Positions 1-8,753 of a stretch of 64,000 bases of DNA are shown piece by piece. Within the stretch, counting starts at the first letter, position 1. The number at the start of each line of letters is the position of its first letter. The notes below the pieces were generated by a model, which was not told the DNA's origin, searched no databases, and saw only the letters and a list, made by a program, of their open reading frames with translations. This stretch comes from an uncultured Bacteroidia bacterium (lineage in GTDB: Bacteria > Bacteroidota > Bacteroidia > Bacteroidales > UBA932): NCBI GenBank assembly GCA_902782225.1, contig CACZMF010000015.1, positions 86,867 to 150,866 of the forward strand, given 5' to 3'. The translations under genes and the position numbers were made by a program.

Positions 1-882
1 ATAGTAGGTCTCCTGTCCGGATGCGGTGATTTTCTGTCCGGAGAAGACATCGTACTTGTCGTTCGGAGCCAGTATCTTTCCGGCCATGTTGGCGGCGGAG
101 AAGAAAGGATGTGCCGCATCCGTGGTGAGGGTATAGACAGGTGCTATATTCTCGGAAGTGGATGAGAAATCGATGGTGGCGTAGCCGCTGTGGAGGAATA
201 GGTCCTGACCTTCATAGAGGGTGTTGATGCCCGTCAGCTCGATGTTGCTTTCGTTGGATTTGTTCTCGAGGGTCAGGCTGATGGCGGTGAAGAGGTGTTT
301 GCACTCAAGGGCGACGTAGGATTCATCGCCGGCGGAGGCATCACGCCTGACCACCTGCTTGGCAAATACGAAGTCATACTGAGGCACGCTGGGAAGGGCC
401 TGCCAGGTGTAGACCGGGGTCTGAAGCACACGCGTGCTTTCGTTGAAACTGACCGGGGCGCCGAAGAAATCCGACGTGGAAAGTCCCGAAGTGCCGCAGG
501 AGCGGTCGAAATCGAGCCAACCGAAGAAGGAATGGGTGCCGGATTTGGTCCAGCGGTATCCCGCCCCGCTCACGTAAGGCCAGTAGGTGCCGCCGTCGTA
601 GTGGATCTGGTCGTCGATATACTTGACGGTCTGGTCCGCAGTCACATCGGTGCTCACCCCACCGCTGGTGATAGTGCCCTCGAAGCCCGACAGGTAGTCG
701 TAGACCTTCATCCGGGTGCCGACAACATCGAGTCCGTCCGACTCAAGGAAACCCTTGGTCGTCAAGGCCGGATCGCCAAAGCGGATGTCTCCGCCGGCCG
801 TCTCGTTCTGCATCCGATTGCAGGACAAGACCGCGGCAAAGAGCGAAAGCGCTGCTATTATGTATGTTACGTTACGTTTCAT
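1..882 (-). CDS. fimbrillin-like lipoprotein 1 (3' end beyond window)
   Basis: The first 294 codons are visible and no stop is reached before the window edge. The start MKRNVTYIIAAL leads a lipoprotein signal with lipobox AVLSC (Cys21). A TWPY-like variant of the family motif is present (GGTYWPY), and a Thr-Thr-Lys-Gly stretch lies at residues 41-44, where its paralogs carry a putative protease site. It lacks the GVPTLFHHALA and MYADK motifs of the next six proteins, so it is the most divergent copy, perhaps a minor or tip subunit. It is last in the visible transcript, 43 bases after fimbrillin 2, behind a GC-rich hairpin. The family (FimA/Mfa1-like) forms type V pili in Bacteroidales; the exact role here is inferred. 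Confidence 0.75.
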   Translation of the reverse strand, partial: MKRNVTYIIAALSLFAAVLSCNRMQNETAGGDIRFGDPALTTKGFLESDGLDVVGTRMKVYDYLSGFEGTITSGGVSTDVTADQTVKYIDDQIHYDGGTYWPYVSGAGYRWTKSGTHSFFGWLDFDRSCGTSGLSTSDFFGAPVSFNESTRVLQTPVYTWQALPSVPQYDFVFAKQVVRRDASAGDESYVALECKHLFTAISLTLENKSNESNIELTGINTLYEGQDLFLHSGYATIDFSSTSENIAPVYTLTTDAAHPFFSAANMAGKILAPNDKYDVFSGQKITASGQETYY

Positions 883-890
883 ATTGGCGG

Positions 891-916
891 CCCGGAAGGG
901 TTTCACCCCCGCCGGG
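891..916 (-). other. intergenic hairpin between fimbrillins 2 and 1
   Basis: CCCGG (891-895) pairs with CCGGG (912-916), and an inner GGG/CCC pair continues the stem. Read on the transcribed strand it resembles the hairpins at 3176-3203 and 5515-5540 (GG-rich arm, central TGA, CCCT, CGGG). No U-run follows, so it does not look like an ordinary intrinsic terminator. It ends nine bases before the ATG of fimbrillin 1. Confidence 0.5.
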
Positions 917-925
917 TCAAAGGGT

Positions 926-2050
926 CTAGATGTTGATGGTAGCCACCACACCGACGTTGTCCCAGCCGTTCACGGCAGGGTCGAAGGTGATGATTGCATC
1001 CGTCAGGTCGGGATTGTTGGGATCCACGGGGTTGCTCGGATCGATGGGGCTGCCGCCGTTACCGTTGCTGGCGGTAGGAGCCACGGTGATCTTGTAGGTG
1101 ATCACCTGGTTCATCTGCCATGCAGGAAGGCTCACGAGGTAGAGATCTGCGCTCTTGGTGAAGGTCTCGTTCAGGAAATCGGCGCCGTTGCGCTTGGTGG
1201 CCACGGTCAGGCCGACGTTGATCTTCTGCTGGCCTGCTGCAAGAGTCTGGGGCAGAACGAAGAACTCGGAGATTGCCTCATACTCGTTGCCGGGGGTGAC
1301 AGCGCCGGAGAAGGTACCGTTCATGCTGGTGGTGGTGCCGGAGGGAGTCCACACGAAGTTGCCGTCAGCATCGGTAGGCCTGTCCCAGCCCACGATTCCG
1401 GTGGCGGGAGTGGAGGCGAGGTTGAGGGTGCAGCCACCAGCCTTGTAGAAGCCGCTCAGGGAGAGGCTGTTCACGTTCACGGTCCAGTCGGTCTCGGTGC
1501 CGTCGGCTTCCGTCTTGTGGTTGTAGGCAAGCTCCACGATCACTTTCACCTTGGCGAGGGCGTGGTGGAACACTGTAGGCACACCGTTGTAGCCGTTGAC
1601 ACCGTCGTCGACCTCATCCACGTTGTCGCTGTAACCGACAGCCTTGTCGGCATACATGATGTCGGTCTGGCCAGCCTCTACGTCGATTCCGGAATAGACA
1701 ATCTGGTTCTCGCTGATAGCTATTCCCGTCATGTTGTAGGGATAGTAGCAGAGGAAATCCACGGTGGTGTTCTTCGGCCAGTAGTAGGTGGTCGAAGGCT
1801 TCCACTTGGTGGTGGTGGAGTTGAAGGAGACCTCTTCATTGTCCATGAAGTAGGCTCCCACGGTACCGGCTGCCCAGGCGTAGGCACCGAAAGTCTCGGT
1901 GGTGGGGAACACAGTGCCGTCAATACCGACCTTGGTGATGTAGGACGCGGTCTGGAAGGAGACCTCACGCTGTGCGTGGTTGACCTGTACCTTGGTGCAG
2001 GCGACAGTCAGCAATGCTGCTGAAAGAACGATTGCAAAAAGCTTTTTCAT
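926..2050 (-). CDS. fimbrillin-like lipoprotein 2
   Basis: A 374-residue secreted lipoprotein: MKKLFAIVLSAALLTVAC gives a lipobox ending at Cys18. Family motifs run in order: ITKVG near residue 40 (putative processing site), YYWPK, DIMYADK, GVPTVFHHALAKV, and a C-terminal ITFDPAVNGW followed by a hydrophobic strand ending VVATINI. In type V pili the propeptide is removed by a trypsin-like protease and the freed groove accepts a strand from the next subunit; that mechanism is known for FimA and Mfa1 and is inferred here. It is most similar to copies 3 and 4. It follows fimbrillin 3 by only 8 bases, so the two are probably cotranslated. Confidence 0.85.
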   Translation of the reverse strand: MKKLFAIVLSAALLTVACTKVQVNHAQREVSFQTASYITKVGIDGTVFPTTETFGAYAWAAGTVGAYFMDNEEVSFNSTTTKWKPSTTYYWPKNTTVDFLCYYPYNMTGIAISENQIVYSGIDVEAGQTDIMYADKAVGYSDNVDEVDDGVNGYNGVPTVFHHALAKVKVIVELAYNHKTEADGTETDWTVNVNSLSLSGFYKAGGCTLNLASTPATGIVGWDRPTDADGNFVWTPSGTTTSMNGTFSGAVTPGNEYEAISEFFVLPQTLAAGQQKINVGLTVATKRNGADFLNETFTKSADLYLVSLPAWQMNQVITYKITVAPTASNGNGGSPIDPSNPVDPNNPDLTDAIITFDPAVNGWDNVGVVATINI

Positions 2051-2058
2051 ATCGATAA

Positions 2059-3144
2059 TTATAATTTGATTTCAGTATTGACAGTGACCTGCTCCCAGCC
2101 GGCAACTGCAGGATCGAAGGTTATGACGGTAGGATCGTCGGTATCGCCGGTGCTCGGAGTGAGGATAAACTTGTAGGTGATGTTCTGGTTGATGCCCCAG
2201 GCGGGGAGAGCCGCGCTGGAAAGGAGCGCCGGCACGTCGATGGCGGTCTCGGTGAGGATGAGCTTCTCGCCGGTGCCGTCGTTCTGGTCGCGGTAGGTCT
2301 TGATCGTGACGTTGAGGGTGACGCCCTGGCCTTCATTCAAGGCCTGCGGGAGCACCATGATGTTGGAATCAAGGTTCTGGAGCGATGTGGTGAGCTGGGT
2401 GAGGCCGGACACGTCGAGATTGAAGGAAGTGTTGCTTCCGTCGTTGGTCCACACGTTGGAGTCGGGCTTCTTCCAGGTGCCGTCGGTGTTGAGAGTCAGG
2501 GCAAGGGTGCCGGTGGTGCGGATACCCTGGAGCTGGATGCTGTTCACGGTGATTTCCCAGCGGGTCTTGTCGCCGGTGGATGCGGTCTTCTCAAGGTACG
2601 CGGCCTTGATCTGGAAGCTCACGCGGGCAAGGGCATGGTGGAAAAGGGTGGGAACGCCATTGTAGTAATAGGTATTGGCGTTGCCGGAAAGACCGCTCAC
2701 CTTATCGGCATACATCACGTCCACGCCGCGGTTGGCCTCCACGTTCCAGGCCGGATAGCTGATGCCGGTCTCGGTGATGGCGGGTTTCGGGGCGGCGCTT
2801 CCATCTGCAGTGTAGGGGGAATAGCAGATGAAATCGAGTTTACCGGACTTGGGCCAATAGTAGGTCGTGCCGGAAGGTATCCAGCGGTTGCCTGCGCTTT
2901 CGTAGGCCACCTGCTGGTTCACCATGAAATTGGCGTTGTCGGCAGGGTCGTCGCCCTTGAACCATGCGAAGGCACCGAAAGGCACTCCGGAGTAACCGTC
3001 CTTGTAGTCGGTGTTGGCCCTGGTCATGGCGCTGTGGCCGGCCACCTGGAAGGAAATCTCCTGGCTGGGACCGCTGACCTGGGTCATTGTGCAGGCGGCG
3101 AGTGTTGCGAGGGCCGCGGCTGCGATAAGGATTCTGGTCTTCAT
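2059..3144 (-). CDS. fimbrillin-like lipoprotein 3
   Basis: A 361-residue fimbrillin paralog with signal MKTRILIAAAALATLAAC (lipobox Cys18). Visible motifs are MTRAN with Arg42 as the likely processing site, TYYWPK, DVMYADK, GVPTLFHHALARV and the C-terminal ITFDPAVAGW block with a terminal beta strand (VNTEIKL). It heads the pair 3-2; a 102-base gap holding a hairpin separates it from copy 4 upstream. Its Arg at the site matches gingipain-R type cleavage in Porphyromonas, while neighbours 2, 4, 5 and 6 have Lys. Subunit function is inferred from family and context. Confidence 0.85.
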   Translation of the reverse strand: MKTRILIAAAALATLAACTMTQVSGPSQEISFQVAGHSAMTRANTDYKDGYSGVPFGAFAWFKGDDPADNANFMVNQQVAYESAGNRWIPSGTTYYWPKSGKLDFICYSPYTADGSAAPKPAITETGISYPAWNVEANRGVDVMYADKVSGLSGNANTYYYNGVPTLFHHALARVSFQIKAAYLEKTASTGDKTRWEITVNSIQLQGIRTTGTLALTLNTDGTWKKPDSNVWTNDGSNTSFNLDVSGLTQLTTSLQNLDSNIMVLPQALNEGQGVTLNVTIKTYRDQNDGTGEKLILTETAIDVPALLSSAALPAWGINQNITYKFILTPSTGDTDDPTVITFDPAVAGWEQVTVNTEIKL

Positions 3145-3175
3145 TTATTATCTTTAGTCTATTTGTTTCCTGGCA

Positions 3176-3203
3176 CCCGAAGGAGGGATCAACCTCCCCC
3201 GGG
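3176..3203 (-). other. intergenic hairpin between fimbrillins 4 and 3
   Basis: GGAGG (3182-3186) pairs with CCTCC (3193-3197), and the outer CCCG (3176-3179) pairs with CGGG (3200-3203). It lies in a 102-base spacer, 43 bases after the stop of fimbrillin 4 and 31 bases before the ATG of fimbrillin 3. It aligns with the hairpins in the 2/1 and 6/5 junctions. It may shape transcript stability, termination or translation of the downstream pair. Confidence 0.5.
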
Positions 3204-3246
3204 CAATATTTAGTGGCATTATGAAATTAACAAACTGTCAATGTCA

Positions 3247-4365
3247 TTAAAGCTGGATGGATGCTGCTGCGTCCACGACGGTCCAGTCTGCAACGGCAGG
3301 ATCGAAGGTGATGATGACATCGTTGGGGTTATCGTTGTTGTTCGGGTCGGCAATGGCCGTCGGCTTGATGCTGATAGTGTAAACGATGTTCTCGTTCATC
3401 TGCCAGGCCTTGAGGCTGGAGATGTCCTTGATGTCGATCGTGGGATTGAAATCTTCGTTGATTACCTTTCCGTTGGAGAGGGTGGTCTTGATGTGGACAG
3501 TAAGCTTGAGCTGCTGGGCACCTGCTTCGAGGACCTGAGGCATCACGAAGCCGGATGCGGCTGCGAGGTCCTGGGCGGTGGTGGTCAGGGTGACGCCGTC
3601 AGGATAAGTGGTGGCGTCGATCAGCTCCTGGTCGGATGTGGCACCGGAGAGGTTGGTCCAGACCTTGTAGTCGACGGAATTGACAGTGGTCACGGGCTTG
3701 TCCCAGCTCTTGCCGTCGGAGTTGAGGGCAAGGGCGCAGTCGCCGGTGGTCTTGAAACCGCCGATCTTGGCGCTGGTCACCTTCACTTCCCACTCTGTTT
3801 TGGTGTTGGTGGTAGGGTCGGTGTACTCTATGAAGTTAGCCTTGATCTTGAAGCTGAGCTTTGCAAGGGCGTGACGGAACACGGTGGGAACTCCGGAGAA
3901 GCCGGAATCTGCGGTACCGTCACCATCGGTAACTTCGTTCACGTTGGAAGAGCAGGTGGCCTTGTCTGCATACATCAGGTCGGTAGAACCTGCGGTGATG
4001 CCGGTGTAGGTGATGCTGTTCTTCGTGATGGCAGGGACGGTTCCTGCGGTGTCGGAAGTACCCTTGAAAGGAGAGTAGGAAATGAAGCTGATGGAGCCGG
4101 TCTTGGGCCAGTAGAAAGTGTGGTCCACGGTCTTCCACACGCCGCCGGACTTGTCAACCTTCTCGTTGACCATAAAGTCGTCGGTGTTGTTGAACCAGGC
4201 GTAGGAACCGAACGCTCCGTTGTCATAGACGGAACCGGTGGCCTTCGTCAGGCTGTTGGCGACCTCAAAGCTGATCTCACGCTGGGCGTCCCCTGTGGGA
4301 TTGACTTTGGTGCAGGCTGTCATAGCTGCTACGACAGCGGCCGCGATTAATAAAACCTTTTTCAT
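3247..4365 (-). CDS. fimbrillin-like lipoprotein 4
   Basis: The start chosen is the second of two in-frame ATGs six bases apart, giving MKKVLLIAAAVVAAMTAC with lipobox Cys18; the protein is 372 residues. It has SLTKATG at about residues 39-44 (processing site Lys41), TFYWPK, DLMYADK, GVPTVFRHALAKL and the C-terminal ITFDPAVADW with the last strand VVDAAASIQL. The gap to upstream copy 5 is 14 bases, so 5 and 4 form a tight pair. The closest relatives by eye are copies 2 and 3, which points to local duplication. It is probably a structural pilin variant. Confidence 0.85.
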   Translation of the reverse strand: MKKVLLIAAAVVAAMTACTKVNPTGDAQREISFEVANSLTKATGSVYDNGAFGSYAWFNNTDDFMVNEKVDKSGGVWKTVDHTFYWPKTGSISFISYSPFKGTSDTAGTVPAITKNSITYTGITAGSTDLMYADKATCSSNVNEVTDGDGTADSGFSGVPTVFRHALAKLSFKIKANFIEYTDPTTNTKTEWEVKVTSAKIGGFKTTGDCALALNSDGKSWDKPVTTVNSVDYKVWTNLSGATSDQELIDATTYPDGVTLTTTAQDLAAASGFVMPQVLEAGAQQLKLTVHIKTTLSNGKVINEDFNPTIDIKDISSLKAWQMNENIVYTISIKPTAIADPNNNDNPNDVIITFDPAVADWTVVDAAASIQL

Positions 4366-4379
4366 ATGCATATAAAGAT

Positions 4380-5456
4380 TTAGTCGTTAGGATAGGTGTA
4401 ACCTGCACTCTTCTCCTGCCAAGGCTCAACAGCGGGATCGAAGGTGACGGTCTTGTTGGGCTTGATGGTGATGGTGTAGGTGTACTTGTAGTTCATATTC
4501 CAAGCAGCAATGCTCTCGGTGGTGAAATCGGTAAGTTTGATTCCAGGGAGATCCACGGTCTCATAAATCTGCTCGGCATTATCGTAGTAGTGCTTCAGGG
4601 TGTAGTTCAGATCGATGGTAGCGCTGGCGGTAAGTGCCTGAGGAAGAACGCTGATGGCATCGAAGAATGTAAGACCTGCAGACACATTGGGAGCCACGGT
4701 GGTCTGGACAGCGCCAACGCTTGCAGTCACGGTAGCAGGGAGATTGGCATAAGTACCTGAAGGGGTCCAGTTGTAACCTGCGGTGGTATAAGGCCAAGCC
4801 TGTCCGGTTGAGCCGGGATCAGTGAAGGTGACAGTGAGGGAGCCCTTGTTGTCGTAGTTGAGAGCGAGGGAGTTGACGGTCAGGTCCCACTTGTTCTTGG
4901 TGTCGGTAATTCCGGAAGCATCAAACTTCACAATGACGCTGACCTGGGAAAGCAGGTGGTGGAAAAGAGTGGGTACGCCGGTCACGTCAGTGTTGGCGGT
5001 ACCATACTGCAGCCCATACACATTAGCGTTGGAGTTGGAGTAACGGTATGCTGCACTGGCAAGCATTGCATCATCAGTGATGGCAATGGTCTTGTTGGTA
5101 TAAGTGGCTGTTCCGTCTGTCATTGCGGGAACGGGAGTACCAGCATAGGAGAAGAAATTCACATAACCGGTCTTGGGCCAGAAATACACGCGGTCGGAGG
5201 ACCACTGCTTGTTGGCTTCCTGCCACTTGATGGTCTCGTTGGCCATGAAAGCCTGGGCGGCACCAGAGGTGGGGTGGAACCAAGCATAGGTGCTGAAAGT
5301 CTTGGACTCGTCAAACTTGACTTCTCCGGCCTTTGTCTGAGGTACATAATTGGCGACCTGGAAAGCGATAGGGCTCTCGGGTGCCTCGGTCACGTTTTTG
5401 GTGCAAGCGGCGCTGGCTACCAGGGCCACAGCTGCGATGATGAAATACTTTTTCAT
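4380..5456 (-). CDS. fimbrillin-like lipoprotein 5
   Basis: A longer open frame runs upstream through the intergenic hairpin, but the lipoprotein signal MKKYFIIAAVALVASAAC starts at the internal ATG used here (Cys18); the protein is 358 residues. It carries VPQTKAGEVKF with Lys42 as candidate cleavage site, VYFWPKTGYVNFFSY, GVPTLFHHLLSQV and VTFDPAVEPW. The MYADK block is altered to a longer DDAMLASAAYRY stretch, so it is intermediate between the 2-4 and 6-7 groups. Its tail (SAGYTYPND) is polar rather than a clean hydrophobic strand. The A-rich 58-base leader after the hairpin could serve translation initiation. Confidence 0.85.
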   Translation of the reverse strand: MKKYFIIAAVALVASAACTKNVTEAPESPIAFQVANYVPQTKAGEVKFDESKTFSTYAWFHPTSGAAQAFMANETIKWQEANKQWSSDRVYFWPKTGYVNFFSYAGTPVPAMTDGTATYTNKTIAITDDAMLASAAYRYSNSNANVYGLQYGTANTDVTGVPTLFHHLLSQVSVIVKFDASGITDTKNKWDLTVNSLALNYDNKGSLTVTFTDPGSTGQAWPYTTAGYNWTPSGTYANLPATVTASVGAVQTTVAPNVSAGLTFFDAISVLPQALTASATIDLNYTLKHYYDNAEQIYETVDLPGIKLTDFTTESIAAWNMNYKYTYTITIKPNKTVTFDPAVEPWQEKSAGYTYPND

Positions 5457-5514
5457 AATGCTTTGATTTTTAATGTTGGTGTTTGTTGTTGTTGTTTTGT
5501 CAATTGTTTTGCGA

Positions 5515-5540
5515 CCCGGGGCAGGGTCAGCCGCCCCTGG
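5515..5540 (-). other. intergenic hairpin between fimbrillins 6 and 5
   Basis: GGGGC (5518-5522) pairs with GCCCC (5533-5537) around a ten-base loop, with two further outer pairs after a mismatch. It starts about ten bases after the stop of fimbrillin 6 and lies 58 bases before the ATG of fimbrillin 5. It is the third member of the set at 891-916 and 3176-3203. An ACAACAACAACAAAC leader lies between hairpin and start. Confidence 0.5.
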
Positions 5541-5550
5541 CCAAAAGTCT

Positions 5551-6645
5551 TTAGATGCTGAGAGCCGGATCATTCACATTAACAGTCTCCCAATTAGCTT
5601 CGCTAGCAGGATCGAAGAGCACCCTGTTCTCGGAAGGCTCGACAATGAGGGTGTAGATGTACTTCTTGTTCTTTGCCCAGGAGCTGACAGAATTGCTGAG
5701 AGCTGTTCCAGTGGCTGCGTAGAACGGGATAGACTTGGTGATAAGCTCAGTGTTCGTCACTGCAGGGCTGGAATCGTTGTAGGTGGTCACAATCCTGATC
5801 TTGAAATTCAAGGCGAGTGCAGAAACGCTCTGGGGCAGAACGGTCTGGATAGCGTAAAGATCCTGGTTGGATGCAGTCAGTGGCAAATTGGATGCACTCT
5901 GGGTGCCGGCCGTACCGGTAGTTGACCATTCGCCGGTCCAGGCGACGAGCTGATTGGCAGAATTCGGATCTGCATTGGTCAAAGCGATGGAACCGGTGTT
6001 GTAGATGTTGCTGATGCTCACATTCTCGAGAGTGATAGCCCAGGTAACATTCGGATTGGAAGCGTTGCTTAACTTGCTTGCGCGGGCCTGAATCTGGAGC
6101 TGTGCAAGGGCGTGACGGAAGAGCGTGGGAACACCCTCGGTGACGCCGTCCTTGTCGTACTGATGGTGGTCGTTGTCCTTGAAGCGCCAGGCCTCGTCGG
6201 CATACATGATGTTGTCGCCGGTTCCGATTGTACGGTTGGTCCACTTAAGGGAGGTCTCGGTGACTTCTGTAGGTGTACCGGTCTTGTCGTACCAGGACAC
6301 GAAGTTGATGTAGCTGCTTTCGCCCTTCGGCCAGTAATAGTCGTGGGAAGGAGCCCACTCCTTGTCAGTAGCGTTCCAGCTGATGGTTTCGCCGGAGGCG
6401 CCGAAGAAATCCTGGGTGGTGTCAGTTACGCCTTCAGCGTGCAGGAAGCCCTTTGACTTGAAATAAGCGGTAGAAGGATCGGCAAATTCGCTGAGGAATG
6501 AAACCTCACCGGCCTTGGTCTGGGGCACGTAGTTGGCGGCCGCGAAGGTCACCTTCCTGGCGGGAGCGTCGTTGGTCACGACCTTGGTGCAGGAAGCGCT
6601 GATTGCAAGCGCTGCAGCTGCGAGAATGATGAAATACTTGTTCAT
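5551..6645 (-). CDS. fimbrillin-like lipoprotein 6
   Basis: A 364-residue lipoprotein with MNKYFIILAAAALAISASC (Cys19). The processing-site block VPQTKAGEVSF (Lys44) is nearly the same as in copy 5. Further motifs are QDFFGASGET, SHDYYWPK, INFVSWYDK, NIMYADEAWRF, GVPTLFRHALAQL and VLFDPASEANW. Copies 6 and 7 share the DFFGA and NFVSWYDK blocks that 2-5 lack, so they are a recent pair; copy 1 has a related DFFGAP. The gap to copy 7 is 27 bases. It is probably a pilus shaft or accessory subunit. Confidence 0.85.
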   Translation of the reverse strand: MNKYFIILAAAALAISASCTKVVTNDAPARKVTFAAANYVPQTKAGEVSFLSEFADPSTAYFKSKGFLHAEGVTDTTQDFFGASGETISWNATDKEWAPSHDYYWPKGESSYINFVSWYDKTGTPTEVTETSLKWTNRTIGTGDNIMYADEAWRFKDNDHHQYDKDGVTEGVPTLFRHALAQLQIQARASKLSNASNPNVTWAITLENVSISNIYNTGSIALTNADPNSANQLVAWTGEWSTTGTAGTQSASNLPLTASNQDLYAIQTVLPQSVSALALNFKIRIVTTYNDSSPAVTNTELITKSIPFYAATGTALSNSVSSWAKNKKYIYTLIVEPSENRVLFDPASEANWETVNVNDPALSI

Positions 6646-6672
6646 AATGCTTGAATATTTTATTGTTTGTTG

Positions 6673-7755
6673 TTATTCGAGATACATCTTGTTGTTCGGA
6701 TCGCTCACCCAGTCGGTGCAGACCGGATCGAAGAGTATGAGATTGGTCTTGGGATTGATTGTGATCGTGTAGGTGATGCTCTGGTTCATATCCCAGGAAC
6801 CGGATTCGGAAGTAAACGACGACAGGGCGATGGTCTTATGGAGACGCTCGATAATGTAGTTGTTGCCTGTGCTGTCGAAATCGGTGCGGATAGCGTAGTC
6901 GAAGCTCAGCTGCATATCGGTAGTGGGCTGAGGGAGCACGCTGCGGGTATTCATAATGACGACCGGCTGGTCGTTGACTGTCAGGTTGGTGGTCTGTCCT
7001 GCACGGGACAGGGTGTCGGCAGCGCCGGAGAGCGACCATGCAGGATTAGAACCCTGGGTACCGGTCCACCATGCGCGAGTGCCGGTGCTGCCCGGGTCTG
7101 CGTTGGTCAGGGACAGGGTGCCCTGCTTGCGCACGCCCTCGAGCTTGAAGTTGGTGATGCTGACGCTCCAGGTGGTAGTGCCCTCGGACACGGGAGTGGC
7201 TTTGGCCTGGAATTTTACGCGGGCGAGTGCGTGGTGGAATAGGGTGGGCACGCCTTCGCTGACGCCGCTAGTGGCGACATACTGGGTGGCGTTGTCGTTG
7301 TAGCGCCAAGCCACGTCTGCGAACATGATGTTGTCGTCGGCGGCGAGGGTGCGGCTGCTACCGTCGATAACCCAGCTCATAGCTGTCTGGCTGGCAGTGG
7401 CCGGCTGGCCGTTCTTATCATACCAAGACACGAAGTTGACGTAGCTGCTGGCGGCCTTCGGCCAGTAGTAGTCGTGGCTGGGAGCCCATTCCGGAGTGGT
7501 GGAATCGTAGGCAATGGTCTCTCCGGCAGCGCCGAAGAAGTCCTGCACACCGCTCACGCCCTCTGCATAGAGGAAGCCCTTGGAGCTGAAGGAGGTGATG
7601 CCTTCGGAATCGAGGGATACGGCACGGGTCTGCGGTACATAGCTGCCCACCGAGAAGGTGACCTTCTTCCCGGGCACAGGATCCATCTCCACCCTGGTGC
7701 AACCCCAGAGGGCCACCAGAACGGCGAGAATCGCTATGTACAGCCTGTGCTTCAT
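6673..7755 (-). CDS. fimbrillin-like lipoprotein 7 (first fimbrillin of the operon)
   Basis: A 360-residue protein starting MKHRLYIAILAVLVALWGC (Cys19 lipobox), with VPQTRAVSLD (Arg44 candidate processing site), QDFFGAAGET, SHDYYWPK, VNFVSWYDK, NIMFADVAWRY, GVPTLFHHALARV and ILFDPVCTDW. Its last residues (SDPNNKMYLE) are polar. Its ATG shares a single base with the stop of the DUF5119 gene, so translation is probably coupled. It is nearest to the operon promoter of all the fimbrillins, so it may be made in the largest amount if the downstream hairpins reduce read-through. Confidence 0.85.
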   Translation of the reverse strand: MKHRLYIAILAVLVALWGCTRVEMDPVPGKKVTFSVGSYVPQTRAVSLDSEGITSFSSKGFLYAEGVSGVQDFFGAAGETIAYDSTTPEWAPSHDYYWPKAASSYVNFVSWYDKNGQPATASQTAMSWVIDGSSRTLAADDNIMFADVAWRYNDNATQYVATSGVSEGVPTLFHHALARVKFQAKATPVSEGTTTWSVSITNFKLEGVRKQGTLSLTNADPGSTGTRAWWTGTQGSNPAWSLSGAADTLSRAGQTTNLTVNDQPVVIMNTRSVLPQPTTDMQLSFDYAIRTDFDSTGNNYIIERLHKTIALSSFTSESGSWDMNQSITYTITINPKTNLILFDPVCTDWVSDPNNKMYLE

Positions 7756-8753
7756 TACAGTATGATATCGCCGCCGGTTTCCTGCTGGCCCTGGCCGGGA
7801 TTCACTATGGTCCAGGTCTCATCTATAAGCAGCCAGTGGTGCTCGATGGCGTCCTGGCTCTTGAAAACGGTATCGAGGTTGATGTCTTTCTGCTGAAGGT
7901 TGCCGGCCACGTCCACCACGTTGAAGGTCACGTGGAGATTGGAGGTCGCTTCGGGGATCTTGCCGAAGGTGTTGAACACGGCGCAGAGCACGTCCTTGTT
8001 CTCGCCGGGGAGCCTGGGATCCTGGCTCTTGAGCATCTCGAAGCAGACGGCGGCCGTGGGATCCAGGGTGCGCTCGTTGAGACCGAAGTGGTTCGACGGG
8101 CTCAGACCGTTGATGATGGCAGTGGCGCTGGAGGCGTACTGCATGCCCTCGACGTGAATTTGGATGTAATATGTATCGACGACGGTGGTAGCGACGGTCT
8201 TGATCACCACCAGAGTGTCGCGCGGGGACACGCGGAGATTGTGCTCGCGGGCCACCATGAGGTGGTCGGGCTCGTAGTTGATATGCACGTTGTCGTATTC
8301 TCCTGCCTTGGTGCCGAGGTAGCGGGTGCGCATTGCGTCGGGAATCTCGCTGGTGTAGCCAAGGATGCTGTTCTCGTTGTTCTCTCCTGAAACCTGGGTC
8401 GTCGGGGTGTCGAAGTTGTAGATGAGGAAGTCGTAGTTGCCGTAGCTGATGTTCAGCATGCCGCTGAGCACCTGGTCGCCGTTCTCCTCGGTCTTCTGGG
8501 AGATGAAGGACTGGGTCAGCAGGTTCCTGGTGCCGGGGTCATAGACCATGACACGCATCATATCGGTGTTGACGTTCGGCACGGGGATGTTTTCGTTGTA
8601 GACGTCGCAGCTGACGTTGGCCACGGCCTTCACGTTCACATCCACGCGTATAGCCACCTGCTCCATCATATCTTCGAGGGGGCGGCGGATGCAGGAAAGG
8701 GCGGAGGCCAGGATGACAGCGGCCAGAGCGATGCGGATGACGTGCTTACTCAT
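7755..8753 (-). CDS. DUF5119 lipoprotein (Mfa2/FimB-like pilus anchor candidate)
   Basis: A 332-residue protein from the internal start MSKHVIRIALAAVILASALSC (Cys21 lipobox); 14 codons of open frame precede it but carry no signal. The overall pattern matches the DUF5119 family found next to DUF3575 and fimbrillin genes in Bacteroides: CDVYNENIPVPN, YDFLIYNFDT, NYEPDHLMVAR, VVDTYYIQIHVEGMQYASSA and IEHHWLLIDETWTI. The role, anchoring or length control of the pilus at the outer membrane, is inferred from position and from Mfa2-like neighbours elsewhere. Its ATG overlaps the DUF3575 stop (ATGAGTAA), a strong sign of translational coupling. Confidence 0.75.
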   Translation of the reverse strand: MSKHVIRIALAAVILASALSCIRRPLEDMMEQVAIRVDVNVKAVANVSCDVYNENIPVPNVNTDMMRVMVYDPGTRNLLTQSFISQKTEENGDQVLSGMLNISYGNYDFLIYNFDTPTTQVSGENNENSILGYTSEIPDAMRTRYLGTKAGEYDNVHINYEPDHLMVAREHNLRVSPRDTLVVIKTVATTVVDTYYIQIHVEGMQYASSATAIINGLSPSNHFGLNERTLDPTAAVCFEMLKSQDPRLPGENKDVLCAVFNTFGKIPEATSNLHVTFNVVDVAGNLQQKDINLDTVFKSQDAIEHHWLLIDETWTIVNPGQGQQETGGDIIL

